Made by a program: the position numbers and the translations under genes
Notes under the pieces: model-generated
Database searches by the model: none
Seen by the model: the letters and a program-made list of their open reading frames with translations, nothing else
Told to the model about the DNA's origin: nothing
Assembly: GCF_028898945.1 (NCBI RefSeq)
Contig: NZ_CP118607.1
Span: 868,001-932,000, forward strand
Reading direction: 5' to 3'
DNA: 64,000 nt
Source: Pseudomonas sp. PSKL.D1
Lineage (GTDB): Bacteria; Pseudomonadota; Gammaproteobacteria; Pseudomonadales; Pseudomonadaceae
Shown: positions 18,454-27,009 of the stretch, one piece after another
How positions within the stretch are numbered: the stretch's first letter is position 1
How the letters are laid out: every line of letters begins with the position of its first letter

Positions 18454-19230
18454 ATGACCGCCAGTGCCGACAAGTACACCCGCCAGACATTGCTGGATGT
18501 GCAACCCCTGACACCGAACCTGTTCAGTCTGCGGGTTTCCCGCGACCCTGGTTTTCGTTTTCGCTCAGGCCAGTTCGCGCGCCTGGGCGTCACCAAAGCG
18601 GATGGCAGCGTGGTGTGGCGCGCCTACTCGATGGTCAGTGCCCCGCATGACGAGTTTCTCGACTTCTTTTCCATCGTGGTACCCGGTGGTGAATTCACCA
18701 GCGAGTTGAGCCGTCTGGGCAAGGGCGACGCACTGCTGATTGATCGCCAGGCCTTTGGCTTCCTTACCCTGGACCGCTTCATCGGGGGGCGGGATCTTTG
18801 GCTGCTGGCTACCGGTACGGGTATTGCGCCGTTCATGTCGATCCTGCAGGACTTCGAGGCCTGGGAGCGATTCGACAATATCAAGCTGGTGTATTCGGTG
18901 CGTGAGGCAAAGGAGCTGGCGTATGTGGATGACATCGCCGGGCTGGAGCAGCGCGACTACCTGGCAGAGTTTGCCGGCAAGTTGCAGTTCATTCCGGTGG
19001 TGACCCGCGAGGATCACCCAGGAGCCCTGAATGAGCGTATCACCACGCTGATCGAGAACGGTGAATTGGAAAAGGCAGCCGGCCTGGAGTTTTCTCCAGA
19101 GCATTCGCGGATCATGTTGTGCGGTAACCCGGAAATGATCGACGAGACACGCAAGGTGCTCAAAGCCCGTGATTTGCAACTGAGCCTGAGCAAGCGGCCG
19201 GGGCAGGTGGCTGTCGAGAATTATTGGTGA
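18454..19230 (+). CDS. fpr: ferredoxin/flavodoxin-NADP+ reductase
   Basis: A 258-residue FAD enzyme that moves electrons between NADPH and ferredoxin or flavodoxin. The FAD motif appears as VVWRAYSMVSAP, the NADP site as LLATGTGIAPFMSILQD, and LCGNPEMIDETRKVL is the C-terminal nucleotide-binding block. The C-terminus VAVENYW is that of the bacterial subclass I Fpr enzymes, which act in redox-stress protection and iron-sulfur repair. ATG 18454 is chosen because it matches the family start (MTASADKYTRQTLLDV) with GGAG nearby. Pseudomonas carries more than one Fpr, so paralogue identity is uncertain. Confidence 0.92.
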   Translation: MTASADKYTRQTLLDVQPLTPNLFSLRVSRDPGFRFRSGQFARLGVTKADGSVVWRAYSMVSAPHDEFLDFFSIVVPGGEFTSELSRLGKGDALLIDRQAFGFLTLDRFIGGRDLWLLATGTGIAPFMSILQDFEAWERFDNIKLVYSVREAKELAYVDDIAGLEQRDYLAEFAGKLQFIPVVTREDHPGALNERITTLIENGELEKAAGLEFSPEHSRIMLCGNPEMIDETRKVLKARDLQLSLSKRPGQVAVENYW

Positions 19231-19235
19231 TCATA

Positions 19236-19330
19236 GGGGCCGCTTCGCGCCCCATCGCGGATAAATCCGCTCCTACACGCGATCTCTTTGTAGGAGCGGA
19301 TTCATCCGCGATGGGCCGCAAAGCGGCCCC
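19236..19330. repeat. REP pair with GGGGCCGC flanks between fpr and mscL
   Basis: The same architecture as the element at 16210: outer GGGGCCGC...GCGGCCCC arms and inner CATCGCGGATAAATCCGCTC with a complementary copy. It lies between convergent fpr and mscL. Confidence 0.85.
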
Positions 19331-19335
19331 GGCGC

Positions 19336-19755
19336 TCAGGGCAACCGATTCTGATTTTGCGTCTTCAGCAAATCCCGAATCTCGGTCAGCAGCGTTTCCT
19401 GCGGCGTCGGAGCCGGCGGCACGCTTGGCGCCACAGCTTCTTCACGCTTGAGCCGGTTGATCGCCTTAACGCCCATGAAGATGGCAAATGCCACGATCAG
19501 GAAGTCGATCACCGTCTGGATGAACTTCCCATAGGCCAGCACCACTGCTGGCACATCGCCTTCGGCCGCCTTCAAGGTAATGGCCAGGTCACTGAAATCC
19601 ACACCACCGATCAGCAGGCCCAATGGTGGCATGACTACGTCACCCACGAAGGAGGAGACGATCTTGCCGAACGCCGCGCCGATGATGATACCGACCGCCA
19701 TGTCGACGACGTTTCCTTTGACCGCGAAGGCCTTGAACTCACTGATCATGCCCAT
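19336..19755 (-). CDS. mscL: large-conductance mechanosensitive channel
   Basis: A 139-residue channel subunit. The family signature [20 protein letters not shown] forms TM1 near the N-terminus and [20 protein letters not shown] forms TM2; the C-terminal helical bundle carries a proline-rich linker. The pentamer opens under membrane tension to release solutes during hypo-osmotic shock. ATG 19755 ([14 protein letters not shown]) is chosen over 19803 because it matches the family start and has a ribosome-binding site (AAAGGAA). Confidence 0.96.
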   Translation of the reverse strand: MGMISEFKAFAVKGNVVDMAVGIIIGAAFGKIVSSFVGDVVMPPLGLLIGGVDFSDLAITLKAAEGDVPAVVLAYGKFIQTVIDFLIVAFAIFMGVKAINRLKREEAVAPSVPPAPTPQETLLTEIRDLLKTQNQNRLP

Positions 19756-19932
19756 GTTCGATTCCTTTGTAACAAATGGTGAGGTGTACAGAGTGTAAGC
19801 CACTAAAACGCTTCATGCGTGGCGTATAGGGGTAGTGACTGCGCTTAGAACGAATAGTTTTGTCGCGCTTCGGCGCGTTCGAGGCACGTTCACCTCGGCT
19901 ATCATGGCCACTTTTTCCAGAGGAACCTGCCC

Positions 19933-21300
19933 ATGGCCAAGGCCAAGCGCTTGTATGGCTGCACCGAGTGCGGCGCGACCTTCCCCAAATGGGCCGGCCA
20001 GTGTGGTGAGTGCGGGGCCTGGAACACCCTGGTCGAAACCATGATCGAAAGCGCTGGCGCGGCAGCGCCCAGCGGGCGTGCTGGCTGGACCGGGCAGCAG
20101 GCGCAGATCAAGACGCTGGCCGAGGTCAGCGTTGAAGAAATCCCTCGTTTCACCACCAGCAGCACCGAACTGGACCGGGTGCTGGGCGGTGGCTTGGTAG
20201 ACGGCTCGGTTGTGCTGATTGGTGGTGACCCCGGTATTGGCAAGTCGACCATCTTGCTGCAAACCCTGTGCAACATTGCCGTGGGCATGCCAGCACTGTA
20301 TGTCACCGGTGAGGAATCCCAGCAGCAGGTTGCCATGCGGTCGCGGCGCCTGGGCCTGCCACAGGATCAACTCAAGGTAATGACCGAAACCTGCATCGAA
20401 ACCATCATCGCCACTGCCCGGGTGGAAAAGCCGCGGGTGATGGTCATCGATTCGATCCAGACCATCTTCACCGAGCAGCTGCAGTCGGCACCCGGCGGCG
20501 TGGCCCAGGTGCGCGAGAGCACGGCCTTGCTGGTGCGTTACGCCAAGCAGAGCGGCACGGCGATTTTCCTGGTTGGCCACGTCACCAAGGAAGGTTCGCT
20601 GGCCGGGCCGCGTGTGCTGGAGCACATGGTGGACACGGTGCTGTATTTCGAGGGTGAGTCCGATGGCCGCCTGCGGTTGCTGCGGGCGGTGAAAAACCGC
20701 TTTGGTGCGGTGAACGAACTGGGTGTGTTCGGCATGACCGACCGGGGCCTGAAAGAGGTTTCCAACCCATCGGCGATCTTCCTTAACCGCACGCAGGAAG
20801 AAGTTCCGGGCAGTGTGGTGATGGCCACCTGGGAAGGTACTCGGCCGATGCTGGTGGAAGTGCAGGCGCTGGTCGATGACAGCCACCTGGCCAACCCGCG
20901 ACGCGTTACCCTGGGCCTGGACCAGAACCGCCTGGCCATGCTGCTGGCGGTGTTGCATCGCCATGGCGGTATTCCCACGCACGACCAGGACGTGTTCCTC
21001 AATGTGGTGGGTGGGGTGAAAGTGCTGGAGACTGCATCCGACCTGGCGTTGCTGGCGGCGGTGATGTCCAGTTTGCGCAACCGGCCGTTGGCCCATGGGC
21101 TGCTGGTGTTCGGCGAGATCGGCCTGTCTGGGGAAGTGCGGCCTGTGCCGAGCGGGCAGGAGCGGTTGAAGGAAGCGGCCAAACACGGGTTCAAGCGGGC
21201 GATCGTGCCCAAGGGCAATGCGCCCAAGGAGCCGCCAGCGGGTTTGCAGGTAATTGCAGTGACGCGGTTGGAACAGGCGCTGGATGCCTTGTTCGAGTAG
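19933..21300 (+). CDS. radA: DNA repair protein RadA
   Basis: A 455-residue RecA-like branch-migration helicase used in recombination. In order: a C4 zinc finger (YGCTECGATFPKWAGQCGEC, residues 10-29), the Walker A motif GGDPGIGKSTILLQ, the RadA-specific VKNRFGAVNELGVF motif, and a C-terminal Lon-protease-like domain. Length is normal (E. coli 460). The start ATG 19933 has AGAGGAA upstream. It appears monocistronic; a hairpin separates it from the convergent permease gene. Confidence 0.97.
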   Translation: MAKAKRLYGCTECGATFPKWAGQCGECGAWNTLVETMIESAGAAAPSGRAGWTGQQAQIKTLAEVSVEEIPRFTTSSTELDRVLGGGLVDGSVVLIGGDPGIGKSTILLQTLCNIAVGMPALYVTGEESQQQVAMRSRRLGLPQDQLKVMTETCIETIIATARVEKPRVMVIDSIQTIFTEQLQSAPGGVAQVRESTALLVRYAKQSGTAIFLVGHVTKEGSLAGPRVLEHMVDTVLYFEGESDGRLRLLRAVKNRFGAVNELGVFGMTDRGLKEVSNPSAIFLNRTQEEVPGSVVMATWEGTRPMLVEVQALVDDSHLANPRRVTLGLDQNRLAMLLAVLHRHGGIPTHDQDVFLNVVGGVKVLETASDLALLAAVMSSLRNRPLAHGLLVFGEIGLSGEVRPVPSGQERLKEAAKHGFKRAIVPKGNAPKEPPAGLQVIAVTRLEQALDALFE

Positions 21301-21319
21301 AAATCAAACCAACGAAAAA

Positions 21320-21350
21320 GGGGGAGCCAACGATGCGCATCGGCTCCCCC
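21320..21350 (-). terminator. terminator between radA and the xanthine/uracil permease gene
   Basis: The stem GGGGGAGCC/GGCTCCCCC encloses a second palindrome, GATGCGCATC. Read on the minus strand it is followed by a T-rich tract (CTTTTTC), so it best serves the permease gene; it may also slow plus-strand transcripts from radA. Confidence 0.8.
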
Positions 21351-21372
21351 CACATCACTGCTCAGTCAGTGG

Positions 21373-22890
21373 TCAATGCTCTGCAACCGCGCTACGCCTG
21401 GGCGTCGCGTTGCCATGCTCGTCCATTTCCAGCACCGGCACCTCGTTGCCATCGGCATCGAACAGCTTGCCGTCCTTGAAGTAGTCACCATCACGCAGTG
21501 ACGAAATGTCCGAGTACTGGATGGTGCGCTCGTACGCCGCGGCAAACACCGACTGCTGGTCGGAGTTGCCGGCCGTGAAGTGGTTGAACATCAGGTTCAG
21601 CAAGATGGCCATGATCGCCGCCGAGCTGATGCCCGAGTGGAAGATGGTCTCGAACCAGTTCGGGAAGTGGTGGTAGAAGGTTGGCGCGGCAATCGGGATC
21701 ATGCCGAAGCCCAGCGAGGCAGCGACGATGATCAGGTTGACGTTGTTCTTGTAGTTGACCTTCGACAGGGTACGAATACCGCTGGCGGCCACGGTGCCGA
21801 ACAGCACGATGCCTGCACCACCCAGTACCGGGGTGGGTACGGCGGCAATTACCCGGCCCATGATTGGCAGCAGGCCAAGCACCACCAGAATCACGCCGCC
21901 GGTTGCCACCACGTAGCGGCTCTTCACGCCGGTCACGGCCACCAGGCCAACGTTCTGGGCAAAGGCGCTTTGGGTGAACGAGCCGAAAATCGGCGCCAGG
22001 ATGCTCGAAGCCATGTCGGCGCGCAGGCCGTTGCCCAGGCGTTTGGAGTCGACCTTGGTGTCGATGATCTCACCCACGGCAAGGATGTCGGCCGAGGTTT
22101 CCACCAGCGTCACCATGATCACGATGCACATCGACAGGATGGCCGCGATGTGGAAGGTTGGCATGCCGAAGTGGAACGGGGTGGGGAAGGCGAACATCGG
22201 GCCTTCGGTGACCTTGCTGAAGTCGGTCATGCCCAGTGCCCAGGCGATCAGGGTGCCAATCACCATGGCCAGCAGGATCGACAGGCGCGAAATGGTTGCG
22301 CTGCCCAGTTTGCTCAGCACCAGCACGATCGCGAAGGTCAGCGCTGCCAGGCCGATGTTGGCCACGCTGCCGAACTCCGGTGATGCGCTGTTACCGCCCA
22401 TCACCCAGCGAGCCGCAACGGGCATCAGGGTCAGGCCGATGGTGGTGATGACGATGCCGGTTACCAGCGGCGGGAAGAACTTGGTAATGCGCGAGAACAC
22501 CGGGGTGATCAGGAAACCGATCAACGAAGCCGCCATCACTGCGCCCAGCACGCCTGGCAAGCCACCACCGCCTTCGCTGCTGAGGATCGCGCCCATGGTC
22601 GCCACACCGGCGAAAGACACCCCCTGCACCAGCGGTAGCTGGCAACCGAAGAAGGGCAGGCCAAGGGTTTGCAGCAGCGTGGCCAAACCGCCGGCAAACA
22701 GCGAGGCGGCGATCAGCATGCCGATTTCGGCACCGTTCAGGCCAGCGGCCTGCCCCAGGATCAGGGGCACCGCGACTATCCCCCCGTACATGGTCAACAC
22801 GTGTTGCAGGCCATAAGCCAGGTTGGCACCAAGCCCGAGGTTTTCATCCTCGGGGCGCTTGGCGGGAGACGTGCTAGGGGACGTAGTCAT
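21373..22890 (-). CDS. NCS2 uracil-xanthine permease family transporter
   Basis: A 505-residue transporter with about 14 hydrophobic segments. The family substrate residues are placed as expected: Glu in MVTLVETSADILAVGE (TM8) and Gln-Asn in FTQSAFAQNVGLVAVTGVKS (TM10 region). These match the UapA/XanQ/UraA clade that imports xanthine, urate or uracil with protons. The N-terminus LGLGANLAYGLQHVLTMYGG is also typical. The hydrophilic C-terminal tail is longer than in UraA. The upstream region contains an AATTGTATACAATT palindrome, suggesting repressor control. Exact substrate is not decidable here. Confidence 0.88.
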   Translation of the reverse strand: MTTSPSTSPAKRPEDENLGLGANLAYGLQHVLTMYGGIVAVPLILGQAAGLNGAEIGMLIAASLFAGGLATLLQTLGLPFFGCQLPLVQGVSFAGVATMGAILSSEGGGGLPGVLGAVMAASLIGFLITPVFSRITKFFPPLVTGIVITTIGLTLMPVAARWVMGGNSASPEFGSVANIGLAALTFAIVLVLSKLGSATISRLSILLAMVIGTLIAWALGMTDFSKVTEGPMFAFPTPFHFGMPTFHIAAILSMCIVIMVTLVETSADILAVGEIIDTKVDSKRLGNGLRADMASSILAPIFGSFTQSAFAQNVGLVAVTGVKSRYVVATGGVILVVLGLLPIMGRVIAAVPTPVLGGAGIVLFGTVAASGIRTLSKVNYKNNVNLIIVAASLGFGMIPIAAPTFYHHFPNWFETIFHSGISSAAIMAILLNLMFNHFTAGNSDQQSVFAAAYERTIQYSDISSLRDGDYFKDGKLFDADGNEVPVLEMDEHGNATPRRSAVAEH

Positions 22891-22956
22891 GGAGCAGGCT
22901 CTCTGTTTATTGTTGTGTCGCTACTGTAGACATTTCCTACAAATCATTGCCACAAC

Positions 22957-22970
22957 AATTGTATACAATT
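22957..22970. promoter_or_regulatory. AATTGTATACAATT operator-like palindrome before the permease gene
   Basis: A perfect 14-bp palindrome 67 bp upstream of the permease start on the minus strand. Its core TTGTATACAA recurs before ppoR. It fits a GntR-type repressor operator, and control of nucleobase uptake would be logical; the regulator is not in the window. Nothing else is recognised in the 263-bp gap 22891-23153. Confidence 0.5.
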
Positions 22971-23153
22971 TTTTGATCGGAGCGCGAACAAGGGTGGCCG
23001 CGAGGTGTGCCAAAACACCTTGCAGAACGCGTACCAAGTCATCAAATGCTGTGCTAGAGAGGTGTGTACAAAGCTTTGCTACCCAGTAATAAAGCTGTCT
23101 GGGTAGACAAGAAACAAAGTGTGGGGATGCTAATAGCTAGCTAAGAGATTTCA

Positions 23154-23516
23154 TTATTCGATCAATTCGCGCAGTTCACGCATCATTTCGGTGCTGTCTG
23201 CCACGTTCAATTCCACAAGACGGTGCAAATGAGTCATCGATTCGATGTCGATGTACAAACAGATGAATCCCAGCCGAGTGGGTTCTTCGTGGCGCAGTTC
23301 CACCTGCATCTGCACACGGTTTTGCTTGTCCAGATGAATGATGGCGTCGAAATCCTGTGTCAGGTCGGCATCCCAGGGCTTGGGGCATTCGATCAACAGG
23401 CCCTTGAGCGACAGATCGATCAGTTTTACCGGCCAACGGCGATCACCCTGGCGCAGTTCGGTAGGGGCATCAAAGTCGATACGTTGAAAACGGCGACGTT
23501 CGTCGTGCTGGCGCAT
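23154..23516 (-). CDS. single-domain PilZ protein
   Basis: A 120-residue protein that is just a PilZ domain. Both c-di-GMP motifs are intact: RRRFQR (residues 7-12) for RxxxR, and DLSLKG for D/NxSxxG. It is therefore expected to bind cyclic di-GMP and act as an adaptor; its partner is unknown. It stands alone between the divergently arranged permease and cstA units, with 166 bp before cstA. Confidence 0.85.
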   Translation of the reverse strand: MRQHDERRRFQRIDFDAPTELRQGDRRWPVKLIDLSLKGLLIECPKPWDADLTQDFDAIIHLDKQNRVQMQVELRHEEPTRLGFICLYIDIESMTHLHRLVELNVADSTEMMRELRELIE

Positions 23517-23682
23517 GGGTAAGTCCTCCGGGGTGCATCCTGACTATAGTTATTTCTGTACACACATCAGGTACCGCAATCTGGCCGCAGAGGCTCTAGA
23601 CCAAAGCAAGTGTGGCAATGCGCGATGACTCGCCCTAGACTCGGTGGGCGGTCTTTTCCAATCCACCAGCTGGAAGTAAACC

Positions 23683-25749
23683 ATGAACAACAATAATAGC
23701 CTGCTACGCCACATTCCGTGGCTGGCGCTGGCAGTCATAGGGGCCTGCGCGCTGGGTGTGGTTGCCCTGCGCCGTGGTGAGGCGATCAACGCCTTGTGGA
23801 TCGTGGTCGCGGCAGTGGCCATTTACCTGGTTGCCTATCGCTACTACAGCCTGTTCATCGCCACCAAGGTGATGCAACTTGACCCTCGACGAGCCACCCC
23901 CGCGGTGCTCAACAACGACGGCCTGGACTACGTCCCGACCAACAAACACATTCTGTTCGGCCACCACTTCGCGGCCATTGCAGGTGCAGGCCCGCTGGTC
24001 GGCCCGGTACTGGCCGCGCAGATGGGCTACCTGCCCGGCACGCTCTGGCTGATCGCCGGCGTGGTGCTGGCCGGTGCGGTGCAGGACTTCATGGTCCTGT
24101 TCCTGTCTACCCGCCGCAACGGTCGCTCGCTGGGCGACATGGTGCGTGAGGAGATGGGCCGCATCCCAGGGACCATCGCCCTGTTCGGCTGCTTCCTGAT
24201 CATGATCATCATCCTTGCGGTGCTGGCGCTGATCGTGGTCAAAGCACTGGCCGAGAGCCCATGGGGCATGTTCACGGTGATGGCGACCATCCCGATCGCG
24301 ATGTTCATGGGCATCTACATGCGCTACATCCGCCCGGGCCGCATTGGCGAAATCTCGGTGGTCGGCGTGGTGCTGTTGCTGCTGTCGATCTGGCTGGGGG
24401 GCCAGATTGCCGCAGACCCGGTGTGGGGCCCGGCGTTCACCTTCACTGGCGTACAGATCACCTGGATGCTGGTGGGCTATGGCTTTGTTGCCGCCGTGCT
24501 GCCGGTGTGGCTGGTACTGGCGCCGCGTGACTACCTGTCGACCTTCCTCAAGATCGGCACCATCGTCGGCCTGGCCATCGGTATCCTGATCATCGCGCCC
24601 GAGCTGAAAATGCCGGCGCTGACCCAGTTCACCGACGGCACCGGCCCGGTGTGGAAGGGCACCCTGTTCCCGTTCCTGTTCATCACCATTGCCTGTGGTG
24701 CGGTGTCCGGCTTCCACGCGCTGATCTCTTCGGGGACCACGCCCAAGCTGCTGGATAACGAAACCAACGCCCGCTACATCGGTTACGGCGGCATGCTGAT
24801 GGAATCGTTCGTGGCCATCATGGCCATGGTCGCTGCTTCGGTGATCGAGCCGGGCGTGTACTTCGCCATGAACAGCCCGGCTGCCGTGGTGGGTAGCGAC
24901 GTTGTGTCGGTCGCGCAAACGGTCAGCAGCTGGGGCTTCATGATTACCCCCGAGCAGCTTGAAGCCACTGCCCGCGATATTGGCGAGCACACCATTCTGG
25001 CCCGTGCCGGTGGTGCACCAACCCTGGCGGTCGGTATCGCGCAGATCCTGCACCAGGTGCTGCCAGGTGAGAACACCATGGCCTTCTGGTACCACTTCGC
25101 GATCCTGTTCGAAGCGCTGTTCATCCTGACCGCGGTGGATGCCGGTACCCGTGCCGGCCGCTTCATGCTGCAAGACCTGCTGGGCAGCTTCGTGCCGGCC
25201 CTGAAGCGTACCGAGTCGTGGACCGCCAACCTGATCGGCACCGCAGGCTGTGTGGCCCTGTGGGGTTACCTGCTGTATCAAGGCGTGATCGACCCGCTGG
25301 GTGGCATCAACACCTTGTGGCCGCTGTTCGGCATCTCCAACCAGATGCTGGCCGGTATCGCCCTGATGCTTGGCACCGTGGTGCTGATCAAGATGAAGCG
25401 CCAGCGCTATGTGTGGGTCACCCTGCTGCCGGCGGTATGGCTGCTGATCTGCACCACCACCGCAGGCCTGATCAAGCTGTTCGACCCGAACCCGGCCGTC
25501 GGCTTCCTGGCCCTGGCCAAGAAGTACAGCACCGCGCTGGACGCCGGCCAGGTACTGGCCCCGGCCAAGGACATCGGGCAGATGCAGCACGTGATCTTCA
25601 ACGCCTACACCAACGCCGGCCTGACGGTGCTGTTCCTGGTGGTGGTGTTCAGCGTGCTGTTCTTCGCCATCAAGGTCGGCTATGCCGCGCTTGGTCGCAA
25701 AGAGCGTACCGACAAGGAAACCCCGTTCCAGGCACTGCCTGACGCTTGA
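23683..25749 (+). CDS. cstA: carbon starvation protein CstA (pyruvate/peptide transporter family)
   Basis: A 688-residue inner-membrane protein with about 16-18 hydrophobic segments. CstA-family blocks seen include [40 protein letters not shown] and [15 protein letters not shown]. CstA/BtsT proteins import pyruvate or peptides during starvation. Length is close to E. coli CstA (701). A 65-residue YbdD-family gene follows after 13 bp, the classical partner. The first codons are CA-rich (AACAACAATAATA at 23686-23698), a possible Hfq/Crc site. Confidence 0.95.
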   Translation: MNNNNSLLRHIPWLALAVIGACALGVVALRRGEAINALWIVVAAVAIYLVAYRYYSLFIATKVMQLDPRRATPAVLNNDGLDYVPTNKHILFGHHFAAIAGAGPLVGPVLAAQMGYLPGTLWLIAGVVLAGAVQDFMVLFLSTRRNGRSLGDMVREEMGRIPGTIALFGCFLIMIIILAVLALIVVKALAESPWGMFTVMATIPIAMFMGIYMRYIRPGRIGEISVVGVVLLLLSIWLGGQIAADPVWGPAFTFTGVQITWMLVGYGFVAAVLPVWLVLAPRDYLSTFLKIGTIVGLAIGILIIAPELKMPALTQFTDGTGPVWKGTLFPFLFITIACGAVSGFHALISSGTTPKLLDNETNARYIGYGGMLMESFVAIMAMVAASVIEPGVYFAMNSPAAVVGSDVVSVAQTVSSWGFMITPEQLEATARDIGEHTILARAGGAPTLAVGIAQILHQVLPGENTMAFWYHFAILFEALFILTAVDAGTRAGRFMLQDLLGSFVPALKRTESWTANLIGTAGCVALWGYLLYQGVIDPLGGINTLWPLFGISNQMLAGIALMLGTVVLIKMKRQRYVWVTLLPAVWLLICTTTAGLIKLFDPNPAVGFLALAKKYSTALDAGQVLAPAKDIGQMQHVIFNAYTNAGLTVLFLVVVFSVLFFAIKVGYAALGRKERTDKETPFQALPDA
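23686..23698 (+). promoter_or_regulatory. CA-rich Hfq/Crc-type motif at the cstA start
   Basis: AACAACAATAATA immediately follows the cstA ATG and contains AAnAAnAA. Binding of Hfq/Crc here would block initiation when preferred carbon is available, fitting a starvation gene. Inferred from the motif only. Confidence 0.5.
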
Positions 25750-25762
25750 GAGGACTGCAGCA

Positions 25763-25960
25763 ATGTTCAACGACCTGGGTCGACTGGGTAAATACCTGGG
25801 GCAGGCAGCCCGCCTGATGGTCGGCATGCCCGACTACGACAACTATGTCGAGCACATGCAGACCAAACACCCGGACAAGCCGGTGATGAGCTACGAGGCG
25901 TTTTTCCGCGAACGCCAAGAGGCACGTTACGGCGGCAAGTCCGGGCCCAAGTGCTGTTGA
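25763..25960 (+). CDS. YbdD/YjiX family small protein, CstA partner
   Basis: A 65-residue protein starting [20 protein letters not shown] and containing [12 protein letters not shown] and [20 protein letters not shown], the signature of the YbdD/YjiX (DUF466) family. In enterobacteria these small proteins are encoded with and needed by CstA/BtsT transporters. ATG 25763 lies 13 bp after cstA with ribosome-binding site GAGAGGA. A terminator follows. Confidence 0.92.
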   Translation: MFNDLGRLGKYLGQAARLMVGMPDYDNYVEHMQTKHPDKPVMSYEAFFRERQEARYGGKSGPKCC

Positions 25961-25979
25961 ACCGGCACACCGCGTGAGT

Positions 25980-26010
25980 CTGTGGGAGCCTGTAGGCTCC
26001 CACAGTCATT
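25980..26010 (+). terminator. terminator after cstA-ybdD
   Basis: An 11-bp perfect stem (CTGTGGGAGCC/GGCTCCCACAG) with loop TGTA, followed by TCATTTTC. It lies 19 bp after the ybdD stop. Confidence 0.8.
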
Positions 26011-26031
26011 TTCAGCTTCAGGAGATCTTGC

Positions 26032-27009
26032 GTGCAGACGCCCATTCCCGTAACCGTGCTTACCGGCTTCCTGGGTGCCGGCAAAACCACCTTGCTCAAG
26101 CACATGCTCAAAGCCGAGCATGGCCTGAAACTCGCCGTGATCGAAAACGAATTCAGCGAGGCCGGCATCGACAGCCAGCTGCTGGGTGACGAGCCGGTGC
26201 AGGTCATGACCCTGGCCAACGGCTGTGTGTGCTGCAGCATCCACGGCGACCTTACACGTGCGCTGTACCTGTTGCTCGAACGCCTGGACAGCGGCGAAAT
26301 CGCCTTCGACCGCCTGGTGATCGAATGCACAGGCCTCGCCGACCCCGCCCCCGTGGCGCAAACCTTTTTCATCGACGAGGAACTGCGTGACCGCTACATC
26401 CTCGACGGCATCATCACCCTGGTCGACGCAGCCCACGCCGACCTGCACCTGACCCAGTCCATCGCCCAGGCCCAGGTCGGGTTCGCCGACCGCCTGCTGC
26501 TGAGCAAGACCGACCTGGTCGAACCCCCGGCAGTGGAAGCCTTGCGCGAACGCCTTGCGCGCATCAATGGCCGCGCAGCCATCCGAGTGGTTGAAAACGG
26601 TCGCATCGACTTGGCCGAACTGCTTGATGTACGAGGCTTCAACCTCAACCCCGACCTGGGCGCCAATTTCAAGCCAGGCTTGCGGCCGGTGCTCAAACCC
26701 GCGACCCCGGACCGTATTTCCACGCTGGTGCTGCGTACCGATGCACCGCTGGACATCGACCGGCTCAGCGACTTCATGAACGAGCTGCTGGAAACACACG
26801 GCAAGCAACTGTTGCGCTACAAGGGCGTACTGAACATCGCCGGTGAATCACGCAAATTGGTGTTTCAGGGCGTGCTCAAACTCTACGGCTTCGACTGGGA
26901 TGCCGAGTGGGCAGACGATGAACCCCGCGAGAGCGTGATGGTGTTCATTGCCGATGAGTTGCCTGAAGCGACGATCCGCGCCGGGTTCGAGGCATTGGCC
27001 GCAGGCTGA
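26032..27009 (+). CDS. CobW/YjiA-family GTPase (metallochaperone)
   Basis: A 325-residue G3E P-loop GTPase. Walker A is GFLGAGKTTLL (from residue 12), the metal-binding CxCC motif is GCVCCS (residues 64-69), and SKTDLV is the guanine-specificity motif. A CobW C-terminal domain follows from about residue 225. Such proteins deliver zinc, cobalt or other metals to client enzymes. The start is GTG 26032, set by the ribosome-binding site AGGAGA and by how close the P-loop lies. Its 3' end overlaps the convergent MTHFR-like gene by 127 bp. Confidence 0.9.
   Translation: MQTPIPVTVLTGFLGAGKTTLLKHMLKAEHGLKLAVIENEFSEAGIDSQLLGDEPVQVMTLANGCVCCSIHGDLTRALYLLLERLDSGEIAFDRLVIECTGLADPAPVAQTFFIDEELRDRYILDGIITLVDAAHADLHLTQSIAQAQVGFADRLLLSKTDLVEPPAVEALRERLARINGRAAIRVVENGRIDLAELLDVRGFNLNPDLGANFKPGLRPVLKPATPDRISTLVLRTDAPLDIDRLSDFMNELLETHGKQLLRYKGVLNIAGESRKLVFQGVLKLYGFDWDAEWADDEPRESVMVFIADELPEATIRAGFEALAAG

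Noticed and set aside
23704..25827. 707-codon minus-strand frame opposite cstA
   Set aside because: Antisense shadow; composition is His/Gln/Arg-rich with no recognisable domain, while cstA on the plus strand is unambiguous.
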